Counted from the stretch's first letter, positions 7,969 through 16,380 are shown. The stretch: 53,088 nucleotides of DNA from Rhodoferax sp. U11-2br (GCF_018619435.1 NZ_JAHFZF010000032.1:1-53088); one strand, 5' to 3'. Notes: generated by a model from the sequence alone, not told the origin. A program made the numbers and translations.

Positions 7969-9089
7969 CATAACTCATACCCCGTACTCCGCCCCCCACC
8001 CTCCAGCCTGCTCAGCACGCCACGCGCCAGCAGGTCGTTGATGTCGCGCAGTGCCGTGTCTGCGGAGCATTTGCCAATGGCTGCCCATTTGGCGTTGGTG
8101 AGCTTGCCCTCCATGCCGTCCAGCACACGGTTCAGCACCAGCGTTTGCCGCGCGTTCATGGGGGTGCCTGCCCAGCGTTGCCAGAACTGCGACTTCATCA
8201 GCACACCAGCCAGCATGCCATCAGCACCCTGCACGGCGCGCAGCAGGCAGGCCAAAAACCAGCTCAGCCACGGCGTGACGTCCAGCGTGCCGCGCTGGGT
8301 GGCTTCTAGCTGGTCGTAGTACTGTTTGCGCTCGCGCTGTACTTGGGCGCTGAGGCTGTAGAACCTTTGGGCCGTGCCCTCTGCTCGAGCCAGCGCCATG
8401 TCACCCACGGCGCGGCTGATGCGGCCGTTGCCGTCGTCAAACGGGTGCAGGGTCACCAGCCACAGGTGGGCCAGACCGGCGTGGATGAGGGCGTCGCCCG
8501 CAGGGGCGGCGTTAAACCATTGCAGAAAAGCAGCAGTCTCTGCGGGTAGTGCGGTGGCGGGCGGCGCCTCAAAGTGCACTTTTTCTCTGCCCACGGGGCC
8601 AGACACTACTTGCATGGGGCCTGCGGCGTCGTTGCGCCAGGTGCCCACCTGTATGCGCACCCGGCCGCTGTAGCCGGTGGGGAACAGGGCCGCGTGCCAG
8701 CCAAACAGGCGCTCTGCGGTGAGCGGCTGGGCGTGGTGCTGGGTAGCGTCTAGCACCATGTCGACCACGCCGTCCACGTTCCGGTCGGCTGGGGCCAGCG
8801 CGCCAATGTCCACGCCCAGCCTGCGGGCGATGGAGGAGCGCACGGCGTCCAAGTTGAGCGCCTCGCCTTCAATGGCGCTGGTGGTGATGACTTCTTGCGT
8901 AAGGGCTTGCAGCGTGGCCTGGTCGCGCTGCGCCAGCCCCAACTCGGCCATGCGGCCCGCCAGATGGCCCTGCGCGCGGTGCACCTGCGCCAGCGGCGCG
9001 GCCAGCGCAGCCGCGTCAAACCGCCACTGCGGCCAGTCGGGGCGCTGCCAAAGGTAGGTGCGCCGGGGTTGGGGTTTGTCGGTCAACAT
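7959..9089 (-). CDS. Fic domain AMP transferase-like protein with N-terminal autoinhibitory motif
   Basis: Fic proteins usually transfer AMP from ATP to a hydroxyl group on a target protein. The 376-residue protein has a DUF4172-like N-terminus (TYLWQRPDWP, 11-20), the inhibitory motif T70-S-A-I-E74-G75 matching (S/T)xxxE(G/N), and the catalytic loop HPFDDGNGR at 215-223. A C-terminal winged-helix-like segment follows. Glu74 should block productive ATP binding, so this is an autoinhibited class II Fic enzyme. I chose ATG 9089 because the family begins at this TYLWQ segment; an in-frame extension to 9191 has no matching sequence. No antitoxin partner is adjacent. Its TAG stop lies inside a dispersed repeat. 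Confidence 0.88.
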   Translation of the reverse strand: MLTDKPQPRRTYLWQRPDWPQWRFDAAALAAPLAQVHRAQGHLAGRMAELGLAQRDQATLQALTQEVITTSAIEGEALNLDAVRSSIARRLGVDIGALAPADRNVDGVVDMVLDATQHHAQPLTAERLFGWHAALFPTGYSGRVRIQVGTWRNDAAGPMQVVSGPVGREKVHFEAPPATALPAETAAFLQWFNAAPAGDALIHAGLAHLWLVTLHPFDDGNGRISRAVGDMALARAEGTAQRFYSLSAQVQRERKQYYDQLEATQRGTLDVTPWLSWFLACLLRAVQGADGMLAGVLMKSQFWQRWAGTPMNARQTLVLNRVLDGMEGKLTNAKWAAIGKCSADTALRDINDLLARGVLSRLEGGGRSTGYELCTN

Positions 9090-9209
9090 GCGGTGATTAT
9101 GCGGGTTATTCACCGCTTTATGTGCGGCAAATAAATGTGACATTCGCCGCGCTGGGTGCAGTGCATGCACGGTGCAAGCATCAGAGCCCACATAAATACT
9201 CTATTTTTA

Positions 9210-9256
9210 ATAGCTGCCTTCGTATATTCAACGAGGGCTAGAGGCCGATTTGGCAT
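9210..9256 (+). repeat. dispersed inverted repeat, copy 5
   Basis: ATAGCTGCCTTCGTATATTC, then AACGAGGGCTAGAGGCCGAT and TTGGCATAAAA. The tail is nearly consensus. It lies between the divergent fic and DUF1993 genes. Confidence 0.85.
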
Positions 9257-9406
9257 AAAACCCTGCGGCAATGACTCGTTCAGCAAACCGGGGTTTCAAC
9301 CTTACAGCGCAGGTGCGCGCAGCTACCGGGTACATTGCCCAGCGATGCCACAGCGGCACGGCGGAGCCCGCCCTTTCTCCCTCCCCAACACTTACAGGAA
9401 CACTCT

Positions 9407-9916
9407 ATGACCAGCGCTATGTACACCCACTCGGTTCCCGTCTTCAAGCAGATGCTGACGGCTTTGAAAACCATTCTTGCGCAGGCAAGCGAATATGCTG
9501 GCGCCAGGTCAATCGAGCCCGACGCCTTGTTGCAGGCGCGGCTGGCGCCCGACATGTTTCCGCTGGTCAAGCAGGTGCAGATTGCCGCCGATTTCGCGCG
9601 TGGTATCTCGGCACGACTGGCGGGGGTGGAGGTGCCAAAGTTGGAGGGGCAAGAGAAGAGCTTTGCCGATCTGGGTGCGCTTTTGACGCAGACCCTGGCC
9701 TTTTTGGACAGCGTGAACGCTGCGCAGTTTGAAGGCAAGGAAGGCGCCGAGATCGTCTTGCGCCCCGGCACGCCGAAGGAGAAAAAACTCAATGGGCAGG
9801 CCTACCTGGCGAACTATGGTTTGCCGCAGTTTTTCTTCCACGTGACGACCGCCTACGACATCCTGCGCCACAACGGCTTGGCCATCGGCAAGCGCGATTT
9901 CATGGGCGTGTATTAA
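9407..9916 (+). CDS. DUF1993 domain protein
   Basis: A 169-residue soluble helical protein matching the DUF1993 family over its whole length: MYTHSVPVFKQMLTAL at the start, HVTTAYDILRHNG and the terminal GKRDFMGVY. Members are related to the DinB-like four-helix fold. The function is unknown. ATG 9407 has AGGAA 7 nt upstream, and an upstream in-frame ATG at 9335 lacks such a site and adds non-homologous residues. It is flanked on both sides by near-identical copies of the dispersed repeat (9210 and 9963). Confidence 0.85.
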   Translation: MTSAMYTHSVPVFKQMLTALKTILAQASEYAGARSIEPDALLQARLAPDMFPLVKQVQIAADFARGISARLAGVEVPKLEGQEKSFADLGALLTQTLAFLDSVNAAQFEGKEGAEIVLRPGTPKEKKLNGQAYLANYGLPQFFFHVTTAYDILRHNGLAIGKRDFMGVY

Positions 9917-9962
9917 AGGCAGCCGGGGAAGGTTCCGGCGGCAGGCTCACGGTTCTTTTTTG

Positions 9963-10009
9963 ATAGCTGCTTGCGCTTATTCAACGAGGGCTAGAGACCA
10001 ATTTGGCGT
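9963..10009 (+). repeat. dispersed inverted repeat, copy 6
   Basis: ATAGCTGCTTGCGCTTATTC, then AACGAGGGCTAGAGACCAAT and TTGGCGTATAAA. It is very close to copy 5, and the two bracket the DUF1993 gene as direct repeats. Confidence 0.85.
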
Positions 10010-10052
10010 ATAAATACGTGCATTGTTCAACCCACCACCAAAAGGCCACGCC

Positions 10053-10433
10053 ATGCAACTCGGCTACACCATCCTCTACGTGCCAGATGTGCCCGCCACG
10101 CTCAGGTTCTATGAAGCGGCCTTTGGGCTGACGACGCGGTTTTTGCACGAGAGCGGCGACTACGGCGAGCTGGACACCGGCAGCACCGCGCTGGCGTTCT
10201 CAGCCCACCGCCTGATGCAGCAGCTGGGCAAGAACCCGCAGGCGGCCAAGCCCGAAGCGCCCTGCTTTGAGATTGCGCTGTGCACGCCCGATGTGCCCGC
10301 CGCGCTGGCGCAGGCCGTTGCCGCCGGTGCCACGCCCATGCGCCCGGTCGAGGTCATGCCCTGGGGCCAGACCATCGCCTATGTGGCCGACATCAATGGT
10401 TTTCTGGTGGAGTTGTGCACGCCCGTGGGCTGA
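10053..10433 (+). CDS. VOC family protein (glyoxalase-like), copy B
   Basis: A 126-residue paralogue of the gene at 6249, differing at about 11 residues (K18R, G34S, T46A and clustered changes near 64-70). The nucleotide sequences are also very similar and start together at ATGCAACTCGGCTACACC, while the flanks differ. The pair forms direct repeats 3.8 kb apart around yhcG, fic and DUF1993. The role is unknown. ATG 10053 is chosen because homology to copy A begins exactly there; a longer in-frame start at 10023 has no support. Confidence 0.85.
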   Translation: MQLGYTILYVPDVPATLRFYEAAFGLTTRFLHESGDYGELDTGSTALAFSAHRLMQQLGKNPQAAKPEAPCFEIALCTPDVPAALAQAVAAGATPMRPVEVMPWGQTIAYVADINGFLVELCTPVG

Positions 10434-10510
10434 TCACCTTGCGGCTGCTTTGGACTTGACTCAGCCCGCCAGCCCCGGCATCCTGAGCTTTTCTTCCAAA
10501 ACCCCTCACC

Positions 10511-10864
10511 ATGTTTTTTCCGACCCTTTTTGATGCCGGCCTCATCGACTGGACGATCTACACCTACCTTTTTTACCTGTTGTTCGTGGTCACCATGGCG
10601 GCCAAGGCGGCGTGGGACCAGCTGAGCATCATGCCCCGCGTGTTGCTGGTGCCTGCGGCGCTGGTCGCGGTGTTGATGGATGTGTTTTTCAACCTGGTCC
10701 CTGCGACCATCATTTTTCTAGACCTGCCGCGTGAACTGCTCTTCACCAAGCGGCTGGAGCGTTACAAAGCGCAGGAGGCTGGCTGGCGCTACACCGTGGC
10801 ACGCTGGATTTGCCAGAACCTGCTCGACCCCTTCCAGCAAGGCGGGCACTGCAAATCGTCATAG
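10511..10864 (+). CDS. small membrane protein of unknown function
   Basis: A 117-residue protein with two hydrophobic segments, about residues 14-33 (IYTYLFYLLFVVTMAAKAAW) and 43-67 (MPRVLLVPAALVAVL..VPATIIFL). A basic stretch (FTKRLERYK) and a cytosolic tail containing two cysteines follow. I do not recognise the family beyond resemblance to hypothetical inner-membrane proteins of Burkholderiales. Codon use matches the neighbours. Its TAG stop (10862-10864) lies in the ATAGC box of a dispersed repeat, so the C-terminus is set by the repeat. Confidence 0.65.
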   Translation: MFFPTLFDAGLIDWTIYTYLFYLLFVVTMAAKAAWDQLSIMPRVLLVPAALVAVLMDVFFNLVPATIIFLDLPRELLFTKRLERYKAQEAGWRYTVARWICQNLLDPFQQGGHCKSS

Positions 10865-10906
10865 CAGCAGGCCCTTATAAATAAAGGGCTAGCGGTCAAT
10901 TTGGCA
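10861..10906 (+). repeat. dispersed inverted repeat, copy 7
   Basis: ATAGCAGCAGGCCCTTATAA, then ATAAAGGGCTAGCGGTCAAT and TTGGCA. Perfect GCCCTT/AAGGGC arms. It fills the whole gap between two convergent genes: its first bases give the stop of the rightward gene and it ends 1 nt before the stop of the leftward MscS gene. Confidence 0.9.
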
Positions 10907-11539
10907 CTACAAACTGGGCGCTGGCGTCTGCCCGGCGGCGGGGCTGCTGCTGGCTGCTTGCGCGGCGGGTGTGGGCGCTTGCCCGCCCTTCCAGCGCCGG
11001 ACCACGCGTTGGAAGATCAGCGCATTGGGAATCTGCAGCAGGGTGCCCGGGGTGGGGCTGTCGCTGTCTTCGAGCGAGGTGTAGAGCAGGTTGATGTCAA
11101 CCACGCGGCCTCGGGCGCCAGGTTTTTCGGCCACGTCCAGCAGCTCGATGCAGTCACCCAGCCGGTAGGGCCGCACGGTGAAGATCAGGAACGCGCAAAA
11201 CAGGTTGGACAGCACGCTCCAGGCCGCAAAAAAGGCCACCGCACCCACGGTGGCAAAGCCGGTGAAGGCGGTCCAGAGCACGGTGGCCGACACGCCCACG
11301 CGCTCCAATACCAGCATCAGGGCCGCCAGCATGATGGTCCAGCGCAGCAGGCCTTTGAGCGGCATCGTTAACGCAACCGGCAGCTGGTAATGTCGGCCAA
11401 CGCGGCTCACCGCCCGGCGCAGCAGGTACTGCAGCAACCACGCCACCAGCAGGATCAGCAGAATCTGCAGGCCCGGAACAATGATTTCAAGCCAATCGCG
11501 TGTCCAGTCGGGCAGGTAGGAGGTGAAGGGTCGAAGCAT
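10907..11539 (-). CDS. MscS family mechanosensitive channel (short)
   Basis: The 210-residue inner-membrane protein has three predicted membrane segments (about 20-40, 65-85, 90-125), the last being the pore-lining glycine/alanine-rich helix (FTGFATVGAVAFFAAWSVLSN) followed by the MscS beta domain (VRPYRLGDCIEL, RGRVVDINLLYTSLE, IPNALIF). The C-terminal alpha-beta domain of classical MscS (286 residues) is replaced by a proline/alanine tail. It likely relieves osmotic downshock as a homo-oligomer. The start at ATG 11539 is the only one before the first helix. Confidence 0.85.
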   Translation of the reverse strand: MLRPFTSYLPDWTRDWLEIIVPGLQILLILLVAWLLQYLLRRAVSRVGRHYQLPVALTMPLKGLLRWTIMLAALMLVLERVGVSATVLWTAFTGFATVGAVAFFAAWSVLSNLFCAFLIFTVRPYRLGDCIELLDVAEKPGARGRVVDINLLYTSLEDSDSPTPGTLLQIPNALIFQRVVRRWKGGQAPTPAAQAASSSPAAGQTPAPSL

Positions 11540-11766
11540 GTGGGTCGGTCAGAGCGATTGGCACAAAGCCCGCATTTTCCACACATCGGCCGCACCACCC
11601 GCCAGGCTTTAGGCAAGGCCACACGGACGCGCCACTGTGCTGCAGCGCAACGCCATCGAAACCGGCCGTCTTATGTCGGTACATCAGTCTGTATGTCAGA
11701 TAGATACCGGAATTTGTTTTAAAACACTGCAACAATCCGCGCTTTGTACAAGCTACGGAGAAAGCC

Positions 11767-12147
11767 ATGTTCAGTCATGTGATGGTTGGTGTGAAAGACC
11801 TTGAGGTCTCCAAGACGTTTTACGACGCTGTGCTCGGCACGCTCGGCATCGGCCCAGGGGTGGCCAACAAAAGCCGCTATTTCTACCGCAGCCCCACCGG
11901 CCTGTTTGGCATCACCCTGCCGATCAATGGCGAGCCCGCGACCCATGCCAATGGCAGCACCATCGGGTTTGCCATGCAGTCGCCCGAGCAAGCCGATGCT
12001 TTCCATGCAGCTGGTCTGGCCAACGGCGGCACCACGTGTGAAGACCCGCCGGGCTGGCGCGAATTTCCCACCGGGCGCATCTACCTGGCCTATCTGCGCG
12101 ACCCGGACAAGCACAAGATTTGTGCGATGTATCGGCCTGCCAACTAG
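11767..12147 (+). CDS. VOC family protein (glyoxalase-like), unrelated to the 6249/10053 pair
   Basis: A 126-residue VOC protein beginning MFSHVMVGVKDLEVSKTFYD with FYDAVLG and a C-terminal IYLAYLRDPDKHKICAMY. In many members the C-terminal half supplies a metal ligand in D.DGN; here it is DPDKHK. The substrate is unknown. GGAGAAAGCC precedes the ATG. Sequence similarity to the other two VOC genes in the window is only at the fold level. Confidence 0.85.
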   Translation: MFSHVMVGVKDLEVSKTFYDAVLGTLGIGPGVANKSRYFYRSPTGLFGITLPINGEPATHANGSTIGFAMQSPEQADAFHAAGLANGGTTCEDPPGWREFPTGRIYLAYLRDPDKHKICAMYRPAN

Positions 12148-12280
12148 GCTTCGCGCCAAACCATGTTGTTACGCCCGTTCCGCTTGGGTGACACGCCCTT
12201 GTGACGCGCGGTGTTTCACGCGTCGGTGAATGGACTGGCCCGTTTTACACTGAAATTCACCCCCACCGGAGACCACCCAG

Positions 12281-12688
12281 ATGAGCATTCAGATCCAGCG
12301 CAAACCCGGCGCCCCCCTGGCCCAGACCATCCACATGGGTGAACACCAGCTGTGCGCCGATGTGTCCGCCGCCGAGGGGGGTGGTGACGAAGGCCCGAGC
12401 CCGCACGACCTGTACGACGCCGCGCTGGGTGCCTGCAAGGCGCTCACCGTTTTGTGGTTTGCCAAAAAGAGAAACATCGCGGTGGACGATGTGCACACCG
12501 AGGTGTCGCACGACAGCAGCCAGGAGCGCAACGGTGTCTACAAGCTCAGCACCCGGCTGGTGATCAGCGGCAACTTCAGCGATGCCGAGCTGGCACAGCT
12601 GAGCGCCGTGGCCGACAAATGCCCGGTGCACAAGCTCATGACCAGTGTCACCACCGAGATCACCACCACCGTGGAGCGGGCCGCATGA
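12281..12688 (+). CDS. OsmC family protein
   Basis: A 135-residue OsmC/Ohr-superfamily protein, expected to be a homodimeric thiol peroxidase that reduces organic hydroperoxides. The two catalytic cysteines are present: one in DAALGACKALTVLW (near residue 52) and one in ADKCPVHKLM (near 113). GPSPHDLYDAALG is the usual family signature. The stop overlaps the pirin ATG by 4 nt, giving a translationally coupled two-gene operon with an oxidative-stress flavour. Confidence 0.9.
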   Translation: MSIQIQRKPGAPLAQTIHMGEHQLCADVSAAEGGGDEGPSPHDLYDAALGACKALTVLWFAKKRNIAVDDVHTEVSHDSSQERNGVYKLSTRLVISGNFSDAELAQLSAVADKCPVHKLMTSVTTEITTTVERAA

Positions 12689-13590
12689 GCGCGCCGCAGC
12701 TGCTGGGTGCCCATGCCCATGACCTGGGCGGTGGTTTTGTGGTGCGCCGCCTGTTGCCCGCCGCGCAACGCCAGGCGGTGGGGCCGTTTCTGTTTTTTGA
12801 CCACTTTGGCCCGGTCACCGTCACACCGGCTGACAACCATGATGTGCGGCCACACCCGCACATCGGCCTGGCAACGCTGACCTATTTGTTTGACGGCGTC
12901 ATCCAACACCGCGACAACCTGGGCTACGTCCAGCGCATCGAGCCCGGTGCCATCAACTGGATGACGGCGGGCAGCGGCATCGTGCACTCCGAGCGCAAGC
13001 CCGAGGCCGAGCGCCACAGCACTTACGTCAACCACGGTCTGCAGCTGTGGTTGGCGTTGCCCGAATCCAAGCAGGAGGTGAGCGCCAGTTTTGTCCACAC
13101 CCCGGCCAGCGCCATCCCCGAGCTGCAGGACGGTTGCGCCCAGGTGCGGGTGTTGGTGGGGCAGGCGCTGGGTGCCCAGTCGCCGGTGGCCACCCTGTCA
13201 CCCACGCTGTACCTCGACATTCGCCTGCCTGCCCATGGCCAGTGGACCTTGCCGATGCTGGCTGACGAGCAGGCGGTCTATGGGGTGCAGGGTGATCTGC
13301 AGCTGGACGGCCAGCCACTGCCGACCCACACGCTGGCTGTGCTGAGTGAAAGCACTGTGCTGAGCGCCGGGCCAGACGGCGCGCGCCTGATGCTGGTGGG
13401 CGGCCAGCCGCTGGGGCGGCGGTTCATCTGGTGGAACTTCGTGTCAACCAGCAGGGAGCGCATCGAACAAGCCTCCCGCGCCTGGGCCGCCATGGACCCC
13501 AGCCAGGGCATGGGCCAGGTGCCGGGTGAGACCGAGTACATCCCCTTGCCACAGCGCGAGCCGTCACGCACCACCGGCGGCCAACCTTAA
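12685..13590 (+). CDS. pirin family protein
   Basis: A 301-residue bicupin. The N-terminal cupin has the metal-binding pattern HPHIGLATLTYLFDG with a later H (RDNLGY..GAINWMTAGSGIVHSE), the pirin signature; the C-terminal cupin is less conserved. Bacterial pirins include quercetinase-like enzymes and regulators of central metabolism; which applies here is not clear. Start ATG 12685 overlaps the OsmC stop (ATGA). A longer open frame in this register begins inside osmC and is not the real start. It is followed after 8 nt by the ClpP-like gene with its own AAGGAA site. Confidence 0.88.
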   Translation: MSAPQLLGAHAHDLGGGFVVRRLLPAAQRQAVGPFLFFDHFGPVTVTPADNHDVRPHPHIGLATLTYLFDGVIQHRDNLGYVQRIEPGAINWMTAGSGIVHSERKPEAERHSTYVNHGLQLWLALPESKQEVSASFVHTPASAIPELQDGCAQVRVLVGQALGAQSPVATLSPTLYLDIRLPAHGQWTLPMLADEQAVYGVQGDLQLDGQPLPTHTLAVLSESTVLSAGPDGARLMLVGGQPLGRRFIWWNFVSTSRERIEQASRAWAAMDPSQGMGQVPGETEYIPLPQREPSRTTGGQP

Positions 13591-13598
13591 GGAAACAC

Positions 13599-14621
13599 AT
13601 GGCCAGCCTGGTCTTTCTCAGTATCAACAAGCTCAAGGTCACTAAGAAGTTTCGCGACTCGCTCTTCGCTACGTTGTCCGTTCTGGGGTTAACCGCCTTG
13701 GGCTGCGGTGCGGCTTGTGGCATGGAACTGGCCACGTTTGGCAACACCCTTATTTTGTCGGGACCGGTCACAGGCTCAGAGCTTGTTTTGGTCAAAGACG
13801 CTTTTGCTGCCAACCCCAAAATTGACCTGGTTGTGTTGCGCAACTCGCACGGTGGCGACGCCTGGACGGGCTACCGGGTTGGCGATGTGCTGCGCGAGGC
13901 CGGGGTCACCACTGCGGTTTCGGGGTATTGCATTTCGTCGTGTTCGCGCATGTTTCTGGGCGGCAAATACCGGGTTTTTACAGATGACTATCCGGCGGAG
14001 CGCACTTATGTTGGCTTCCATGGGCACTATGACACCCAAGGCAACCTGGACCGCAATTCGGTCAACAAGAGCGGGCTGTTCAGCTGGATCGTCCAGCACT
14101 CGGACGGCAAGGCCGATCCTGATCTGGTCATGCGCTGGATTGCCATCGAAAAGAACAAAGGCGCGGCAAACTTCTTTCACCCCGATGTGGCGGCCACCCT
14201 GGGACACAGCGTGTTTTTCTGCGATGGCCTGAAGGCACAAAAACCCACAAGTTGCGAACCTGTTCCCACCAACGCGTTCGAGCGCGGTGTGGTGACAGAC
14301 TTGCGCCGGGTTTCCAGCCCCGATCAGGAAACCTTGCCCGGACGGCTGCGCGCGCGCCAGTTTCCGGCCAGTGGCTTGGCTGCGCTGGAGGACATGCAGA
14401 AGCTGCCGCTCGACGCAGCTGCCGGTCAGGAGCAATACCAGCGCTACCTTCAGGCCAGCTTGCCCAGGGCCTTTGCGGTAGCACCAACGAGGCAGCATTG
14501 GGCCTGGGTCTCCAGCGCCACAGACGATGTCAACACACTGGCCCTCAAGCGCTGTGAAGAAAGGGCCAAACAGCCTTGCCTGCTGTACAGCGTGGACGAC
14601 AACGTGGTTTACAAGCCCTGA
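13599..14621 (+). CDS. secreted ClpP-like (COG3904-type) protein
   Basis: A 340-residue protein. An N-terminal hydrophobic segment (about 23-41, ending GLTALGCGAACG) looks like a signal peptide or lipoprotein signal. Residues ~75-130 resemble the crotonase/ClpP fold of COG3904: DLVVLRNSHGGD, then SGYCISSCSRMFLGG, where the SSC serine is at the position of the ClpP nucleophile. A candidate histidine follows in YVGFHGHYD. The C-terminal ~60 residues (WAWVSSATDD.. to ..CLLYSVDDNVVY) look like a separate small cysteine-paired domain. Proteolytic activity is inferred from fold only. It is well placed behind osmC-pirin and could be their third cistron. Confidence 0.7.
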   Translation: MASLVFLSINKLKVTKKFRDSLFATLSVLGLTALGCGAACGMELATFGNTLILSGPVTGSELVLVKDAFAANPKIDLVVLRNSHGGDAWTGYRVGDVLREAGVTTAVSGYCISSCSRMFLGGKYRVFTDDYPAERTYVGFHGHYDTQGNLDRNSVNKSGLFSWIVQHSDGKADPDLVMRWIAIEKNKGAANFFHPDVAATLGHSVFFCDGLKAQKPTSCEPVPTNAFERGVVTDLRRVSSPDQETLPGRLRARQFPASGLAALEDMQKLPLDAAAGQEQYQRYLQASLPRAFAVAPTRQHWAWVSSATDDVNTLALKRCEERAKQPCLLYSVDDNVVYKP

Positions 14622-14713
14622 GCGCTTGGTACAGGTCGCGCCACCGCTACCGAAGGCATGGCACTACCAGAGCGAATGAAGATCCGGTAACGAGGCCGTG
14701 GCTGCTACGCCAA

Positions 14714-14759
14714 ATGTAGCAACATGCCCTTTATTTTCAAGGGCTATAGGTCGATTTGA
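14714..14759 (+). repeat. dispersed inverted repeat, copy 8
   Basis: TGTAGCAACATGCCCTTTAT, then TTTCAAGGGCTATAGGTCGA and TTTGAC. It ends exactly at the base before the rarD stop codon (complement of 14760-14762). Confidence 0.8.
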
Positions 14760-15641
14760 CTACTTGATGGGTGACCACCTGCGCATGAGCCACAAACCCT
14801 CTGCGCTGTAAATCACCAAGGCAGCCCAGATCATGTAGAAGCCGATGGCACGCGCTGGCTCAAAAGGTTCGCCATACAGCCACACACCCAGCAGCATCTG
14901 CAGACTGGGCGAGATGTACTGCAGCAGCCCCAAGGTGGCCAGCGGGATGCGCCGGGCACCGGCCGCAAACAGCAGCAAGGGGATGGCGGTTAGTGGCCCG
15001 GCCAGCAGCAGCCAGCCCAGGGTCACCGGGTTGGCCTGCACCAGTGCGCCTTGCCCATGCCAGGTCCACCAGCCCAGCAGCGTCACGGCCACGGGCAGCA
15101 GCAGCAAGGTCTCCAGCGTCAGGCCTTCCAGCGCACCCAGCTTGGCCACCTTGCGCAACAGGCCATAGGTGCCAAAGGTCACCGCCAGCACCAGGGCCAC
15201 CCAGGGCAGTCGGCCTGACTGCACGGTGAGCCACAGCACACCACTGGCGGCCACCGCCACCGCCAGCCACTGTGCCGGGCGCGGGCGTTCGTGCAAAAAG
15301 ACAAAACCCATCGCCACATTGACCAAGGGCAGGATGAAATAGCCCAAACTGGCATCGAGCATGTGGGCGTTTTGCACCGCCCACACGTACACCGACCAGT
15401 TCGCGGACAACAGCAGGGCCGACAGCCCAAACGCCAGCAGCACACGCGGTTGCCGCGACACATCGCGCAGCCAGGCCCAGCGTTTGAGCACCATCAGCAC
15501 CACCATCAGGAACACAAACGACCACACCATGCGGTGCATCACCACCTCAAACGCATTGACCCCGACCAGTTGTTTGAAATAGACCGGGAACAAGCCCCAA
15601 GCCGTGTAGGCCAGTGCGGCATAGAGCAAACCAGGGTTCAT
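14760..15641 (-). CDS. rarD: EamA-family transporter RarD
   Basis: A 293-residue inner-membrane protein with ten predicted membrane helices in two EamA repeats, beginning MNPGLLYAALAYTAWGLFPVYFK, the typical RarD start (chloramphenicol-sensitive protein family). Later motifs include LGYFILPLVNVAMGFVFLHER and LQYISPSLQMLLGVWLYGEPF. It probably exports metabolites; the natural substrate is unknown. The stop codon touches a dispersed repeat, and the upstream side is a 100-nt gap before the divergent DUF1439 gene. Confidence 0.9.
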   Translation of the reverse strand: MNPGLLYAALAYTAWGLFPVYFKQLVGVNAFEVVMHRMVWSFVFLMVVLMVLKRWAWLRDVSRQPRVLLAFGLSALLLSANWSVYVWAVQNAHMLDASLGYFILPLVNVAMGFVFLHERPRPAQWLAVAVAASGVLWLTVQSGRLPWVALVLAVTFGTYGLLRKVAKLGALEGLTLETLLLLPVAVTLLGWWTWHGQGALVQANPVTLGWLLLAGPLTAIPLLLFAAGARRIPLATLGLLQYISPSLQMLLGVWLYGEPFEPARAIGFYMIWAALVIYSAEGLWLMRRWSPIK

Positions 15642-15747
15642 AGAAAGCAGATGCCCAGGTGAGGGGCTTTCAGAAGGGGCGGGAGTCAGAGTCTAGTGCT
15701 TGCTGCAACATGTGTAGCGCACAATGCCTTTCCAAAGGACCGCTTCT

Positions 15748-16347
15748 ATGCACCGTCGATATCTGATCTCTCTTGCTTTTTTCCTGCCCTTGGGCGGCCT
15801 GACCTCGGCCGCTGTGGCCGATACCCTGGTGCAGCCAGACGACGCGACGCAGGCGCTGCCGCAGTTCAAAGTGTCTGCTGCGCGCTTGCAGCAAGCTGTG
15901 GCGCAACGTTTCCCGCTGCGTTACCCGGTGTCGGGGCTGTTGAACCTGGATTTACAGGCGCCTCAACTGAGCCTGCTGCCAGCACACAACCGCCTGGGCG
16001 CCGAGATGGCCATCGACGCGGCAGGCCCCGCGCTGCAGGGCAGCCACCACGGCACGCTGGCGCTGGACTTTGCGCTGCGTTACGAGGCCAGCGACCTCAC
16101 GGTGCGCGCCCACCAACTGCGTTTTAAACAGCTGACCATGCCCAGCCTGCAGCCTCGCGTGGCCATGCTGCTCAACACCTACGGCCCCACTTTGAGCGAG
16201 CGCGCCCTGATGGAAGTGGTGTTGCACCGCCTGCAGCCTAGTGATCTGGCGCTGCCCAACAGCATGGGCTTGCAGCCCGGCAGCATCAGCGTGACCGACA
16301 CCGGGCTGGTGATTGGTTTTGTGCCCAAGCCTTTGAGCCCGCCCTGA
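15748..16347 (+). CDS. DUF1439 periplasmic/lipoprotein-like protein
   Basis: A 199-residue protein with an N-terminal hydrophobic signal (about residues 5-25: LISLAFFLPLGGLTSAAVA), then the DUF1439 pattern: AARLQQAVAQRFPLRYPVSGLL, LSLLPAHNRLG and the repeated short beta strands of a lipid-binding, BPI/SYLF-like fold (E. coli YceB is a relative). ATG 15748 is preferred: AAAGGA lies 9 nt upstream and the signal peptide starts here, while ATG 15724 adds an unrelated leader. No lipobox cysteine is seen, so it is probably secreted to the periplasm rather than lipidated. Confidence 0.8.
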   Translation: MHRRYLISLAFFLPLGGLTSAAVADTLVQPDDATQALPQFKVSAARLQQAVAQRFPLRYPVSGLLNLDLQAPQLSLLPAHNRLGAEMAIDAAGPALQGSHHGTLALDFALRYEASDLTVRAHQLRFKQLTMPSLQPRVAMLLNTYGPTLSERALMEVVLHRLQPSDLALPNSMGLQPGSISVTDTGLVIGFVPKPLSPP

Positions 16348-16358
16348 GGGCGCCTGCA

Positions 16359-16374
16359 CCCCAACAGTTTGGGG
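16359..16374. terminator. hairpin between convergent genes
   Basis: CCCCAA, loop CAGT, TTGGGG followed by TTT, 12 nt after the DUF1439 stop and just before the stop of the leftward hydrolase gene. It is a short intrinsic-terminator-like hairpin with a weak T tract. Confidence 0.45.
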
Positions 16375-16380
16375 TTTGCC

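Noticed and set aside
9210..10009. Considered the two flanking repeats as ends of a mobile element around DUF1993
   Set aside because: The same repeat occurs all over the window, always in one orientation, and no transposase or target duplication is seen.
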